From an uncultured Latescibacterota bacterium (GTDB lineage: Bacteria > Latescibacterota > UBA2968 > UBA8231): a stretch of 64,000 nt of DNA. This document shows positions 49,482 through 58,255 of this stretch, in pieces. The translations under genes were made by a program, and so were the position numbers. The notes below the pieces were generated by a model. That model searched no databases and was not told where the DNA came from. It saw only the letters and a list, made by a program, of their open reading frames with translations. The stretch covers positions 744,001-808,000 of the forward strand of contig OY282352.1 of the NCBI GenBank assembly GCA_958295495.1, read 5' to 3'. The number at the start of each line of letters is the position of its first letter. The stretch's first letter is position 1.

Positions 49482-50343
49482 GCAACTCTTGGATGGCGGC
49501 ACGCGACACGGGCAGCTCGTCGATGTGGCTCTCTAGCCAGCGCGAGAAGTCCTCCTCAATGGGGTCGGACCAACGGGTGTCGATCTGGCCGGGCGTGTAT
49601 TTGCCCTCGGCTAAGCGCTGTTTGCCAAAGCGGTCGCGGAGCGCGATCAGTTCGGAGGTCTTGACCACCTGTTCGGCTAGATGAGGCGGTATGAAGACCA
49701 CGCCATCGTCGCGGCCGAGGACTACGTCGCCGGGCATGACCGTGGCACCGCCAATGCGCACCGGGCAGTTGATCCCGGCCAGCATGATGGTGGGCGAGGC
49801 AAAGGTGGGGTGAAAGCCGCGCACGAAACTGGTGAAATCGGGCAGGGCTTGGATGCCGTCGATATCGCGGACGGCCGCGTCGTGTACCACCCCGTTGCCC
49901 GAATTGGCATAGATGGCGGTGGCGAGGTTGTCGCCAATGACGGCCCCTTGGTCGATTTTGCCGAATACGTCGGCCACGTACACGTCCCCGGGCACCAGCA
50001 TATCAATGGGCCACGAGATCTGATCGCCAATGCAGCCGGCCCGTTTCCCTTTCTCTTCCATGACCCGACGCATGACCGGCCGCCGCGGCAGGTACGCGGC
50101 CGTCAGGGCGCGGCCCACCAGCACTTGGCCGGGATGCGTGCAAATCCAGCCGTCTTCGTACTGCCAGTTGTAGCCGGGGCCGCGCAAGACGCCCCAGGCT
50201 TGGGTAATGCTGACGTTGCACATGCGCGCGAGGATGTCGTCGGGCACCTTGGGGCGGCCATCGGCAAAGCGCTCGCCCTCCCACTCTGGGGTGTATTCGA
50301 TTAGCTCTTCTGGGGACATGTTCAAGGGGGCAAACTTTTCCAT
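49462..50343 (-). CDS. RraA-like (4-hydroxy-4-methyl-2-oxoglutarate aldolase-type) protein
   Basis: A protein of 293 residues from ATG 50343. The RraA fold core is at residues ~95-215: GDVYVADVFGKIDQGAVIGDNLA, GVVHDAAVRDIDGI (R-D metal/substrate motif) and PVRIGGATVMPGDVVLGRDDGVVFIP. It has N- and C-terminal extensions relative to E. coli RraA. Such proteins are aldolases/decarboxylases or RNase E inhibitors; with an enoyl-CoA hydratase, a CoA transferase and a dehydrogenase upstream, a catabolic aldolase is likelier. Confidence 0.85.
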   Translation of the reverse strand: MEKFAPLNMSPEELIEYTPEWEGERFADGRPKVPDDILARMCNVSITQAWGVLRGPGYNWQYEDGWICTHPGQVLVGRALTAAYLPRRPVMRRVMEEKGKRAGCIGDQISWPIDMLVPGDVYVADVFGKIDQGAVIGDNLATAIYANSGNGVVHDAAVRDIDGIQALPDFTSFVRGFHPTFASPTIMLAGINCPVRIGGATVMPGDVVLGRDDGVVFIPPHLAEQVVKTSELIALRDRFGKQRLAEGKYTPGQIDTRWSDPIEEDFSRWLESHIDELPVSRAAIQELLKERTW

Positions 50344-50384
50344 AGCAGTGCTTTCCAGTCGTTGAAGTGTGCGCGGTGCCGTCC

Positions 50385-51179
50385 CTACTTTCCCTTCCAC
50401 ACCGGCTTCCGCTTCTCGGTGAATGCCTTCGGTCCTTCGACAAAATCGGCCGACTCATACACGCGCTCGGCCAGCGCAAAGCGCGTGTTGACCGCCTCCC
50501 ACAAAGGCAGGTCCAATCCCCGCACGGCCGCCTCTTTCCCCGCCTGCAAGGCCAAGGGCGCACACGCCAAAATCGCCTCCACCCACTGCTCTGCGGCCGT
50601 TTGCAGGCCTTCGGCTGGCACCACTTGGTTGACCAACCCAATCCGCCGCGCTTCCTCTGCCGATATGAGTTCTCCAGTCAGGATGAGCTGCATGGCCGCG
50701 CTCCACGGCAGCAGCCGGACCAGCTTGTGAATGCCGCCGGCGTCGGCCAGCAACCCGCGCCGCGCCTCGGGCAACCCCAATTGTGCGTGTTCGGCCGCCA
50801 CCACCAAATCGCACCCCAAAACCAACTCCAGCCCGCCGCCCACCGCATAGCCATTGACCACGGCCAACAGCGGCTTATAGCAATCGCGGCCCCGTTGGAA
50901 ACCCCGCGCCGCGCCGCTGGCCTCGGCGCGGTTGTGGCTGCGCGCAGCCTCGCCTGCTTCAGCCCGCCACTTCAAATCGGCGCCAGCGCAAAACGCCCGT
51001 GCGCCGCTGCCGGTCAAAACCCCAACCCAGACGCTGGCATCGTCGCGGATTCGCTCCCAAGCGTCGGCTAGTTCCTCGGCCATGGGAGGGTGTATGGCGT
51101 TGAGAACCTCGGGGCGGTTGAGGGTGACCGTGGCGACGTGGTCGCGTTGTTCGTAGCGGATGAATTCGTAGTGGGCCAT
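50385..51179 (-). CDS. Enoyl-CoA hydratase/isomerase
   Basis: A protein of 264 residues. Crotonase fold: VATVTLNRPEVLNAIHPPM, GSGARAFCAGADLKWRAE (oxyanion hole), VVNGYAVGGGLELVLGCDLVVA and the QLGLPEARRGLLADAGG loop. The glutamates normally acting in water addition appear as E at GGGLELV and at LPEAR. It lies between the RraA-like gene and the Gfo/Idh gene (gap 3 bases upstream) in a four-gene operon with the CoA transferase. Confidence 0.93.
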   Translation of the reverse strand: MAHYEFIRYEQRDHVATVTLNRPEVLNAIHPPMAEELADAWERIRDDASVWVGVLTGSGARAFCAGADLKWRAEAGEAARSHNRAEASGAARGFQRGRDCYKPLLAVVNGYAVGGGLELVLGCDLVVAAEHAQLGLPEARRGLLADAGGIHKLVRLLPWSAAMQLILTGELISAEEARRIGLVNQVVPAEGLQTAAEQWVEAILACAPLALQAGKEAAVRGLDLPLWEAVNTRFALAERVYESADFVEGPKAFTEKRKPVWKGK

Positions 51180-51182
51180 TGC

Positions 51183-52166
51183 TCAAGACGGAACTTCGAC
51201 TAGGCTTCCCGATTCGGCGGCTTGCTTCAACGCTTGTAACACGGCCACGTTCTTGAGGCCGTCTGCGGGGGGGAATTCGGGAGCCTTGCCTTGGAGAATG
51301 CAGCTAGAAAAGCGCTCTAGCTGCACTTGAAAGCGGTCCGGCCCGGCAAAGGTTTCCACGCGCTCGTCGTTGCCGATGGCGATGTGGACCGCGGCCTGCT
51401 CGTCGAACATGTTGGGCACGCGGACCGCGCCGTGGCTGCCGACGACCTCCAACACGCAGCGGAACGGCTCCTCCATGCCGGCCGCGATATAGGCGACGTG
51501 ATCGCCGGGAAAGCGCAACAGCCCGGCCAAGGTCGCATCCACGCCGTTGCGCACGTGCTGAAACGCCTGCGCGGCCACCGGCTCGGCGTTGAGGACAAAG
51601 CGCACTGCGCTGACGCAGTAGCACCCGGCGTCCAAGAGCGCGCCCCCGCCCAATTCGCTCTTGGCCCGGACGTCGGTGGCCCAATTGCGGATGCCGAAGG
51701 TCAGCTCGGCCCGCGCCAACCTCACCTCGCCGATCTCCCCTTGCTGCACCAGCCGACGCGCGCACTGCAATTGCGGGTTGAGGCGGTGGGTGAAAGCCTC
51801 GACTAAGAGCACCCCGTTGGCTTGGGCCGCGTCGATCATCTGCCGCGCTTGTGCTACAGTAACGGCGAGCGGTTTTTCGCAGAGGATGTGCTTGCCGGCC
51901 TGCGCCGCCTCAACCGTCCACTCGCAGTGCATGCTATTGGGCAAGGGGTTGATGATCGCGTCGATTTCAGGATCGTCCAACACGGCTTGGTACGAGCCGT
52001 ACGCCTTGGCAATGCCGCATTGGGCCGCGCTTGCTTGGGCCTTGGCTTGATCCCTGCTCGATATGGCGGCGATCTCGGCATTGCCTACAGCCTGCGCGGC
52101 CGGCAGGTGGCGGTTGAGGGCAATCTGGGCGGTGCCCAATACTCCATAACGCACAATGTTAGTCAT
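51183..52166 (-). CDS. Gfo/Idh/MocA-family oxidoreductase
   Basis: A protein of 327 residues. Rossmann start VRYGVLGTAQIALNRHLPA, then INPLPNSMHCEW, the catalytic EKP motif in HILCEKPLAVTVAQA, and the family C-terminal domain (GGALLDAGCYCVSAVRF). It resembles the Gfo/Idh/MocA members that act on sugars or trans-dihydrodiols. It is the second gene of the CoA-transferase operon. Confidence 0.92.
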   Translation of the reverse strand: MTNIVRYGVLGTAQIALNRHLPAAQAVGNAEIAAISSRDQAKAQASAAQCGIAKAYGSYQAVLDDPEIDAIINPLPNSMHCEWTVEAAQAGKHILCEKPLAVTVAQARQMIDAAQANGVLLVEAFTHRLNPQLQCARRLVQQGEIGEVRLARAELTFGIRNWATDVRAKSELGGGALLDAGCYCVSAVRFVLNAEPVAAQAFQHVRNGVDATLAGLLRFPGDHVAYIAAGMEEPFRCVLEVVGSHGAVRVPNMFDEQAAVHIAIGNDERVETFAGPDRFQVQLERFSSCILQGKAPEFPPADGLKNVAVLQALKQAAESGSLVEVPS

Positions 52167-52182
52167 GGGGGCTCCTGTACAA

Positions 52183-53403
52183 TCAGAAAACGACGTCCTG
52201 TGCGCGCAACGCGGCGATCTCAGCTTCTGAGTACCCGGCCTCGCGCAGCACAGCCTCGGTGTGTTCCCCGGCTAGAGGGGCAGGTGCCGGTGCTGGAGCT
52301 GGCGTCCCCGCTAGCCGCAGGGGCGTGCCAACGTGGCGCATAGCACCCACTTGCGGATGTTGGACTTCGACGAGCATCTCGTTGACCGCGAGCTGAGGAT
52401 CTGCTAGGGCCTCGGCTGTCGAGCGCACCGGTGCCACGAGGATGTCCTTGGCCTCCAGCAGCGGAATCCACTCAGCGCTCGTTTTTTTTGCAAAGATCGG
52501 CACCAGCCGTTCCCGCAGGGCCTCGCGGTGATCCACGGCTGCGGCGAGCGTGGCAAAGCGCGGGTCCCCGACGAGCCCTTCAATCGCTAGGGCCTCCTGC
52601 AAATCGCGCAATAGTTGGTCAAAGGGGCGGAAAAGCGCGGTGACCATCAAGAAGCCATCGGCCGTCTCAAACACCGCTCCGTCGAGTGGGTTGCCGCGCG
52701 GATGAGTCGCTCCCCCCGAGCCGTCGTCTTCCCCGTCGTCGCCCAAGTTGAGAATTTTGGTCGTCGCCCAAGCCTGCATACTGATCATGCCGTCGAGGAG
52801 CGAGGTCTCCACATATTGCCCAGTGCCGGTGCGCTCGCGGGCCAAAAGCGCGAGGAGAATGCCCTGCGCCAGCAACATGCCGCCGTTGAAGTCGGCGACC
52901 GTATAGGGCAGGCGCTGGGGTGTGCCATGGGGGCCGACGAAGCGAGCCGCCACGCCACTCAGTGCTTGGGCCATGGACTCGTGGCCGCCCTTGTTGCGCT
53001 CGCTGTACGGGCCTTGCGAGCCATAGCCCGAGCCAACCGCGTAGATGAGCCGGGGGTATTCCTCCCGTAGCGCAGCGTACTCTAGCCCCAGCTTGGCCAT
53101 GACGGCACCGGAGCGGAAATTGTGTACCAGCACGTCCGTGTTTTCTAGCAGGCGATGGACGATCTGACGCCCAGCGGACTTCTTGAGATCGACGATTAGG
53201 CTTTTCTTGGAGCGGTTGAAGCTGGCAAAAGGTAGGCTTTGCTCCTTTATCCACGGTCCGAAGGCGCGGGATAGATCGCCGCCGGGTCGCTCGATTTTGA
53301 TGACTTCGGCCCCGTGGTCGGCCAAAACTTGGGTGGCGGCCGGGCCGAAAATTACTTGGGTAAAGTCGAGGACGCGGATGTCGTCGAGTGCGGGCATGGA
53401 CAT
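52183..53403 (-). CDS. Family III CoA transferase (CaiB/BaiF type)
   Basis: A protein of 406 residues. Features: IRVLDFTQVIFGPAATQVLADHGAEVIKIERPGGDLSR, FASFNRSKKSLIVDLK, LVHNFRSGAVMAKLGLEY and DLSAHP-type later segments; the catalytic Asp is expected in the NGGMLLAQGIL region (ADFNGGML). Moves CoA between carboxylic acids. It is the first gene of the four-gene operon (CoA transferase, Gfo/Idh, enoyl-CoA hydratase, RraA-like), suggesting activation and breakdown of an organic acid. Confidence 0.92.
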   Translation of the reverse strand: MSMPALDDIRVLDFTQVIFGPAATQVLADHGAEVIKIERPGGDLSRAFGPWIKEQSLPFASFNRSKKSLIVDLKKSAGRQIVHRLLENTDVLVHNFRSGAVMAKLGLEYAALREEYPRLIYAVGSGYGSQGPYSERNKGGHESMAQALSGVAARFVGPHGTPQRLPYTVADFNGGMLLAQGILLALLARERTGTGQYVETSLLDGMISMQAWATTKILNLGDDGEDDGSGGATHPRGNPLDGAVFETADGFLMVTALFRPFDQLLRDLQEALAIEGLVGDPRFATLAAAVDHREALRERLVPIFAKKTSAEWIPLLEAKDILVAPVRSTAEALADPQLAVNEMLVEVQHPQVGAMRHVGTPLRLAGTPAPAPAPAPLAGEHTEAVLREAGYSEAEIAALRAQDVVF

Positions 53404-53555
53404 CCTACGGCTCCTCGTTACGGCTATTCCGGCTGAACTCCACCGCGATCAGGTGGATCGGCGCATCCCGGGTGCAGTACTTATCAGTGTACTGCCGCTG
53501 CTTCTTCAATATGCCGTACCGCGCTTCTCTTTGCACCACGCCCTGTACGCCACAG

Positions 53556-54064
53556 TTAGGCCGTGGATATTGCGTCGAGAAGCGAGTCATAGATTTTCTG
53601 GTTGATATGTCCTGCTCGAAATAACTCATTGAGTTTATCGTGCGCGTCTGTTGCTGAAATGCCATTCTGCCGAAACGCCTAATAACCTGCCCTGCAATGC
53701 CTGAGACACGTATCCCCATACTCTGTGCAACACGGCGTCCGACCGTTTCCTCAATGAGGAGAGGCAACTGTAATTCAAGCGCAAGTTGTATCGCTTGTGT
53801 CTCTCCATCGTGCAACCTTTCTGCTCCTGAAATAACGGGAGTTCGTGATGCGGGACGAACCTCAATGAAGTCAGTGATATTGTAGTAATGTAGGTACTCC
53901 TGTGGGTCCACAAATTGCCCTTCTGCTACTTCGTCAAGCACAGCAGGGGGGATAATCAGCTTCTCGTATAGACAGCGGATGAAGTCGTACCCTTGATTGA
54001 GCTTCTCCAACGAGATCAACGGCCCGGTATTGCTCACAATCCGCTGCACGGCTGCCTCATGCAC
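53556..54064 (-). pseudogene. DUF3368 PIN-like toxin with a frameshift
   Basis: The frame opens with IVSNTGPLISLEKL, PPAVLDEVAEG and HDGETQAIQLALELQLPLLIEETVGRRVAQSMGIRVSGIAG, as in DUF3368 (PIN-like) toxins. After that point the family sequence continues in the next frame (AFRQNGISATDA, LNELFRAGHINQKIYDSLL) to a stop at 53556-53558, giving the normal ~168 residue length. One lost base near 53680 explains it. The original frame instead runs on uselessly to 53405. The toxin is probably inactive. Confidence 0.8.
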
Positions 54065-54287
54065 ACAGTTCTACATCAATAGTCTCCGGCGTATCCGCCA
54101 AGATGGAAAACCCGAACCGTGGCAGCAGTTCCTCGAACGCACGACGAGAGATCCCGAGTGTGAGGCACGCTTCTTTCGCGGAGAGTTTTTCCACGTGATA
54201 GAGTGTTGCTACTAATGCTTCCTTGAGATACGTTTGGTCGAGATGAACAAGCGCAGCCGTGTCAGGCAGGTCTAAAGAGATTTCCAT
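54057..54287 (-). CDS. UPF0175-family antitoxin
   Basis: About 76 residues from ATG 54287 (GAGG ribosome site; a GTG at 54299 is less likely). The UPF0175 signature is clear: EALVATLYHVEKLSAKEACLTLGISRRAFEELLPRFGFSIL. It overlaps the DUF3368 toxin gene by eight bases, the usual layout of this pair. The antitoxin is intact although the toxin is frameshifted, as expected when loss of the toxin is tolerated first. Confidence 0.85.
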   Translation of the reverse strand: MEISLDLPDTAALVHLDQTYLKEALVATLYHVEKLSAKEACLTLGISRRAFEELLPRFGFSILADTPETIDVELCA

Positions 54288-54334
54288 ATTGGACCTCACT
54301 CAGTTTTCTATCTTTTTTCGTTTTTAGACTCAGG

Positions 54335-54457
54335 TTACCCCTCTTGGGCCGCTTCTGCGTCAGGCAAGATCTGGTAGATTTTTCGCTTCTCCAAATCCTC
54401 GTATTCGCTGTTCTCGATACACAGAGCAAATCGAGATTCTGAAGGTTTCTCTTTCAT
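54335..54457 (-). CDS. Small truncated protein (LCIENSEYEDLEKRKIYQ type)
   Basis: 40 residues from ATG 54457 (AAGGTGAAG ribosome site). RFALCIENSEYEDLEKRKIYQILPDAEAA matches the start of a family of ~60-residue proteins found next to toxin genes, which normally continue with a RVIDESGEDYLYP-like end. Here a stop comes right after AAQEG, so it is probably shortened. Function unknown. Confidence 0.5.
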   Translation of the reverse strand: MKEKPSESRFALCIENSEYEDLEKRKIYQILPDAEAAQEG

Positions 54458-54530
54458 CTTCACCTTTGTGCATTGGATATTATACCCGTCCAAGCAGACA
54501 ATCTCAAGCGTGCCCGACGTGAGAACACGG

Positions 54531-54848
54531 CTAGCCCTTGGGCTCGCTCGTGCGATGCCAGCACACGCGACGAAGGCCGCGTTCTTTCCTGCTCTGGTCA
54601 ATCTCTGCTGCAATCGCCGCATCGTCGGGTATCCCCTCCGTCTCGACTCGCTTCCGCACCCGGCTTACGGCAGCCGAAAAGAGCGCCCGACGAATCTCGC
54701 GCAACGACTCTTCTCCGGTCTCTGGGGAGACGCTGATCATCAAGGCCGAGGGCTTGCCGTCCCTAGTAATGACCAATTCTCGCTGGCTGGCTAGCTTTTC
54801 CCAGAGTTTACTAGTCTTTTTGAGGTCGTTTACGGCGAGGTAATCCAT
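54531..54848 (-). CDS. Phd/YefM-like antitoxin, apparently without its toxin
   Basis: About 105 residues from ATG 54848 (GGAT site). The Phd-type N-terminus is visible: MDYLAVNDLKKTSKLWEKLASQRELVITRDGKPSALMISV. The C-terminal helical tail (EIRRALFSAAVSRVRKRVETEG, AAIAAEIDQSRKER) is the toxin-binding part. No toxin gene follows; the next bases encode the small truncated protein instead. An orphan antitoxin. Confidence 0.7.
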   Translation of the reverse strand: MDYLAVNDLKKTSKLWEKLASQRELVITRDGKPSALMISVSPETGEESLREIRRALFSAAVSRVRKRVETEGIPDDAAIAAEIDQSRKERGLRRVCWHRTSEPKG

Positions 54849-55036
54849 ATATATCCTTTTTGTAAAATAGCCTATATAACTCACAGTGAAAGAGGCTCCG
54901 CCATCCCGGCTCACTATTCGGCTTTGGTCGGGCTATCTGAACTATTGCCGAACGAAAAATGCCTTTTAGCTTTGTATCTCTGCCGTCGCATTCTTAGAAG
55001 CTGGCTTTTGCGATTGATCAATCAGGAGAAAATTCC

Positions 55037-55093
55037 ATGGCAACAGTTACCTTTGAATTGCCGGAAGACGTATTTTCGTCGGTGAGGAAGTAA
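55037..55093 (+). pseudogene. N-terminal scrap of a UPF0175 antitoxin
   Basis: The 18-codon frame MATVTFELPEDVFSSVRK, with an AGGAGA ribosome site, is the standard beginning of UPF0175 antitoxins but stops at TAA directly before the PhyH gene. The rest of the gene is gone. Confidence 0.6.
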
Positions 55094-55096
55094 ACC

Positions 55097-55930
55097 ATGA
55101 CCCAGCCCCTCGCCCAAGCCGTCCTCACCCCCGAAGATCAAGCCTTCTTTGAACAGCAGGGCTATCTCCTCGTCGAAGACGCCCTGTCGCCCGACGCGCT
55201 CGCCGAACTCAACGCGGCCACCGACGCACTCTATGGGCGCGACGCCGACGCCGGCCAACTCGAAAAGGGCGGTAAGCTCAACATGCGCAACTGCATCGTC
55301 GAGCACCCCGCCTTCCTCCAACTCCTCAACTGGCCCACCACGGTTCCCCTAGCTTGGCAGCTACTCGGCTGGAATATCCAGATGCTGACCTCGCACTTGA
55401 TCGTCTTGCCTTCGGGCGACGAGCCGCCTGAAGACGAGAAAAACAAGCTCGGCTGGCACCGCGATGGGGGCACCTCGCCCCGTGAGATGAGCGAGCCGCA
55501 CCCGCGGATTTTGCTCAAAATTGCCTATGCCCTCAGCGACCAGACCGCCCCAGCCTCGGGGGCCACTTGGATCGTGCCTGGGTCCAACCGCCTGCTCGGA
55601 CGCCCGGCCACGGACCCCACGACCGGTCTGCCTTATGGCGCACAGGCGATGAATATCCGCGCTGGCTCGGCTTTCCTATTTGAGCAGCGCACCTATCACT
55701 CCATCGGCCACAACTGGGCAGGCTTCCCGCGCAAGACCGCGTTCTTTGGCTATGGTTATCGCTGGGTCAAACCCATGGACTATATCGCCATGCCCGACGA
55801 ACTCGTCGCCCGCTGCAATCCGATCCAAAAACAGCTTATTGGTGTCGTCGGAGATCCCTTGAGTTACTACTTGCCCCGGGACGAAGACGTGCCGCTCAAG
55901 GCACTCGTCGAAACGGAAGCGAACCAATAG
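55097..55930 (+). CDS. PhyH-family Fe/2-oxoglutarate dioxygenase (HxD intact)
   Basis: A protein of 277 residues. Facial triad H121-x-D123 (GWHRDGG), distal H201 (RTYHSIGHNW), Arg212 (RKTAFFGYGYRW). N-terminal FFEQQGYLLVEDALSPDAL is typical. It is followed after ten bases by another PhyH gene, so the two probably form one transcript with the VOC and SDR genes further on. Confidence 0.9.
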   Translation: MTQPLAQAVLTPEDQAFFEQQGYLLVEDALSPDALAELNAATDALYGRDADAGQLEKGGKLNMRNCIVEHPAFLQLLNWPTTVPLAWQLLGWNIQMLTSHLIVLPSGDEPPEDEKNKLGWHRDGGTSPREMSEPHPRILLKIAYALSDQTAPASGATWIVPGSNRLLGRPATDPTTGLPYGAQAMNIRAGSAFLFEQRTYHSIGHNWAGFPRKTAFFGYGYRWVKPMDYIAMPDELVARCNPIQKQLIGVVGDPLSYYLPRDEDVPLKALVETEANQ

Positions 55931-55940
55931 AGGAGTACTA

Positions 55941-56705
55941 ATGGATATCGCACGCGCACTAGACGCCTTGGGCGTCTGCGAAGACCTGCTGACCGCGCAG
56001 AACAGAAACGATCTCGACCAGAAGGGCTACACCGTACTCCCGGGCATTATCGACGAGGAGTGGCTCGCGGCACTGCGCGATCGCTTTGAGGAGCTGTGCG
56101 AGAAAGAAGGAGTCCACGCCGGCATCGAAGTCCATCAGGAGCAGGGCACTCGCCGCCTCTCCGACCTCTGCAACAAGGGGCCGATCTTTGACCGCGTCTA
56201 TACTCACCCCAAGGTGCTGGCCGCTATTCACCACGTCATCGGCCGCCCCTTCAAGCTCTCCTCGCTCAATGCCCGCGACGCCCTGCCCGGCGAGGGGTTA
56301 CAGGGGCTACACGCCGACTGGGGAGCAGACTACGACGGCCAGTTTCACGTCTGCAACTCGATCTGGCTGCTGGACGACTTCAGCGAAGAAAACGGCTGCA
56401 CTCGGCTGGTGCCCGGCTCGCACAAAGGCCAGCACCCGAGCAAAGTCCTAACAGACGCGCAAGCACCTCACCCCGACGAAGAGCTACTCATCGCCCCAGC
56501 CGGCACGGTTGCCGTGTTCAACAGCCACACGTGGCACGGCGGCACCCACAACCAGAGCCAGGATCTGCCGCGCCGCGCCATGCACTGCTACTTCACCGCC
56601 CGCGAGCACGGCCAGCAACTCGACCAGCGCGAGTACCTGCGCTACGAGACTTGGAAGCGCAGCTCGCCAGCGGCGCGCTATATTCTCGATGTGGATGTGG
56701 ATTAG
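55941..56705 (+). CDS. PhyH-family Fe/2-oxoglutarate dioxygenase (HxD intact)
   Basis: A protein of 254 residues with a GGAG ribosome site. Facial triad H124-x-D126 (GLHADWGADY), distal His in SHTWHGGTHN (H199), Arg in LPRRAMHCYF. The middle segment NGCTRLVPGSHKGQHPS is the usual family loop. It is only distantly related to its neighbour at 55097, so this is not a recent duplication. Confidence 0.9.
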   Translation: MDIARALDALGVCEDLLTAQNRNDLDQKGYTVLPGIIDEEWLAALRDRFEELCEKEGVHAGIEVHQEQGTRRLSDLCNKGPIFDRVYTHPKVLAAIHHVIGRPFKLSSLNARDALPGEGLQGLHADWGADYDGQFHVCNSIWLLDDFSEENGCTRLVPGSHKGQHPSKVLTDAQAPHPDEELLIAPAGTVAVFNSHTWHGGTHNQSQDLPRRAMHCYFTAREHGQQLDQREYLRYETWKRSSPAARYILDVDVD

Positions 56706-56817
56706 TTTTCGGCGAATTTGGGGCAGTTGGCGCAACCGCTCAATTGCTCCGGTGGCGTTCACATCCATCTCGATTCTGCGTACATTGCTCCCAGTCCCCT
56801 TACCTAGGAGGTAATAA

Positions 56818-57234
56818 ATGAAGCTCTCACATCCAGTCGTTGACCTGTGCATAGTGTGCAGCAACTTTGAAGAATCGTTGAAGTTCTACCGAGACAAACT
56901 GGGATTCGAGGTGGCGCTCGACATCGACATCCCCGCAGACCTAGCGACGGGGATCGGGCTGGCACCGCAAGCCTTCCGACAGGTGCGCCTGCAGGCGGGC
57001 GAGACCCTGATCAAGCTGATGGAAATCGCCTCGCCGCCGCCTAAGCGGACCTCCCAATTCGCCGCCGGGGTGCGCTGGCTCACCTTCTTCGTCCCCGACG
57101 TAGAGGCGGAGTGCGCCGCGCTGAAGGCCAAAGGAGTGGAATTCCTGTCCGAACCTATGGCCGCCCCGGATACTCCGGGCGTCGTCTGTGCATTGGACCC
57201 CGACGGTATCCTGATCGAGCTCGTCCAGCGCTGA
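56818..57234 (+). CDS. VOC-superfamily (glyoxalase/dioxygenase-like) protein
   Basis: A protein of 138 residues with a TAGGAGGTAATA ribosome site. Two beta-alpha-beta-beta-beta repeats: VDLCIVCSNFEESLKFYRDKLGFEV and WLTFFVPDVEAECAALKAKGVEF, ending CALDPDGILIELVQR with the conserved metal-ligand Glu. A metal-dependent lyase, isomerase or dioxygenase is likely. It lies between PhyH genes and an SDR on the same strand. Confidence 0.88.
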   Translation: MKLSHPVVDLCIVCSNFEESLKFYRDKLGFEVALDIDIPADLATGIGLAPQAFRQVRLQAGETLIKLMEIASPPPKRTSQFAAGVRWLTFFVPDVEAECAALKAKGVEFLSEPMAAPDTPGVVCALDPDGILIELVQR

Positions 57235-57244
57235 GAGGAGCGCG

Positions 57245-57334
57245 ATGATAATACTCCTCGTGGGAGCCACGCCCGACGGTGGATGGGAGCAGGCCCACCT
57301 GCCGATTACGGGCTGCGAGGTGCTGGTCACGTGA
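57245..57334 (+). CDS. Possible 29-residue small protein before the SDR gene
   Basis: An ATG with a GAGGAG ribosome site opens a 29-codon frame (starting MIILLVGATPDGGWEQA) that ends by overlapping the SDR's GTG start (GTGA). This is the normal look of a translated leader or a truncated gene. No family recognised. Confidence 0.3.
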   Translation: MIILLVGATPDGGWEQAHLPITGCEVLVT

Positions 57335-58098
57335 GCATCCTCGACCGCTTCTCCCTCCTCAACCGCACGGCACTGGTCACCGGCGGCGGCTCTGGCATCG
57401 GGCAGGCCCTCGCCCTCGCCCTCGCTGATGCTGGTGCGGACGTGGCCATCGCCGACATCAATTCCGCTGGTGCCGCCGCTACCTGTGCCCAGATTGAAAA
57501 CTTGGGCCGCCAGACTCTAGCTATCGCCGCGGATGTCACCGCCAAGGACCAAGTCGAAAACATGGTCCATACCGTCCTCGCCGCTTGGGGTGGGCTAGAC
57601 ATCGGCGTCAATAGCGCTGGCATTGCCTTGCGCGGCCCTATCGAGGACATCAGCGAAGCCGACTGGGACCGGGTCCTCGACCTCGACCTCAAGGCCGTTT
57701 TCCTCTGCTGTCAGGCCGAGGGCCGCGCCATGCTGCAACGAGGTTCCGGCTCAATCATCAACGTCGTCTCGATCTCGTCCCATATCGTCAATCGCCCCCA
57801 ACAGCACGGCCACTACAATGCTGCCAAGGCGGGTGCCTACCAGCTAACTAGAGCGTGCGCCGCAGAATGGGCCGTGCGCGGCGTCCGCGTCAATTCCATC
57901 AGCCCCGGCCACACGCTCACCCCGATGACCGCTCACGCCGATGACGAGACGAGAAATGCTTGGCTCACCAACACCCCGATGGGCCGCTTGGGCGTCCCTG
58001 CCGACTATCAGGGTGCCGTCGTTTTCCTCGCTTCAGACGCCGCAGCCTACGCGACCGGCCACGACTTGGTCGTCGATGGCGGGTACACGCTCTGGTAA
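57331..58098 (+). CDS. Short-chain dehydrogenase/reductase
   Basis: About 255 residues from GTG 57331 (GAGGTG upstream). Motifs: VTGGGSGIGQALA, ADVTAKDQ, NSAGIALRGPIED, SISSHIVN (catalytic Ser), Y-x3-K as YNAAKAG, and the C-terminal ATGHDLVVDGGYTLW. It resembles gluconate-5-dehydrogenase-type SDRs. Last gene of the PhyH-PhyH-VOC-SDR run. Confidence 0.9.
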   Translation: MSILDRFSLLNRTALVTGGGSGIGQALALALADAGADVAIADINSAGAAATCAQIENLGRQTLAIAADVTAKDQVENMVHTVLAAWGGLDIGVNSAGIALRGPIEDISEADWDRVLDLDLKAVFLCCQAEGRAMLQRGSGSIINVVSISSHIVNRPQQHGHYNAAKAGAYQLTRACAAEWAVRGVRVNSISPGHTLTPMTAHADDETRNAWLTNTPMGRLGVPADYQGAVVFLASDAAAYATGHDLVVDGGYTLW

Positions 58099-58255
58099 AG
58101 CTAGTCGTAGTACTTTCTCGCATCCCCTAATTTGAGAAACCACGAAATGGGCGTAAATTAATTTGCACAGGTAATGTTACCTTAGTAACCGACGTTACGC
58201 AGTTCATCCTTTTCGTTTATCTTTCCGGTATGGACCAACAATTCTTAGCCTTATA

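Noticed and set aside
53405..53555. C-terminal extension of the DUF3368 toxin to 219 residues
   Set aside because: The family C-terminus is found in the next frame and stops at 53556; the extension is a product of the frameshift.
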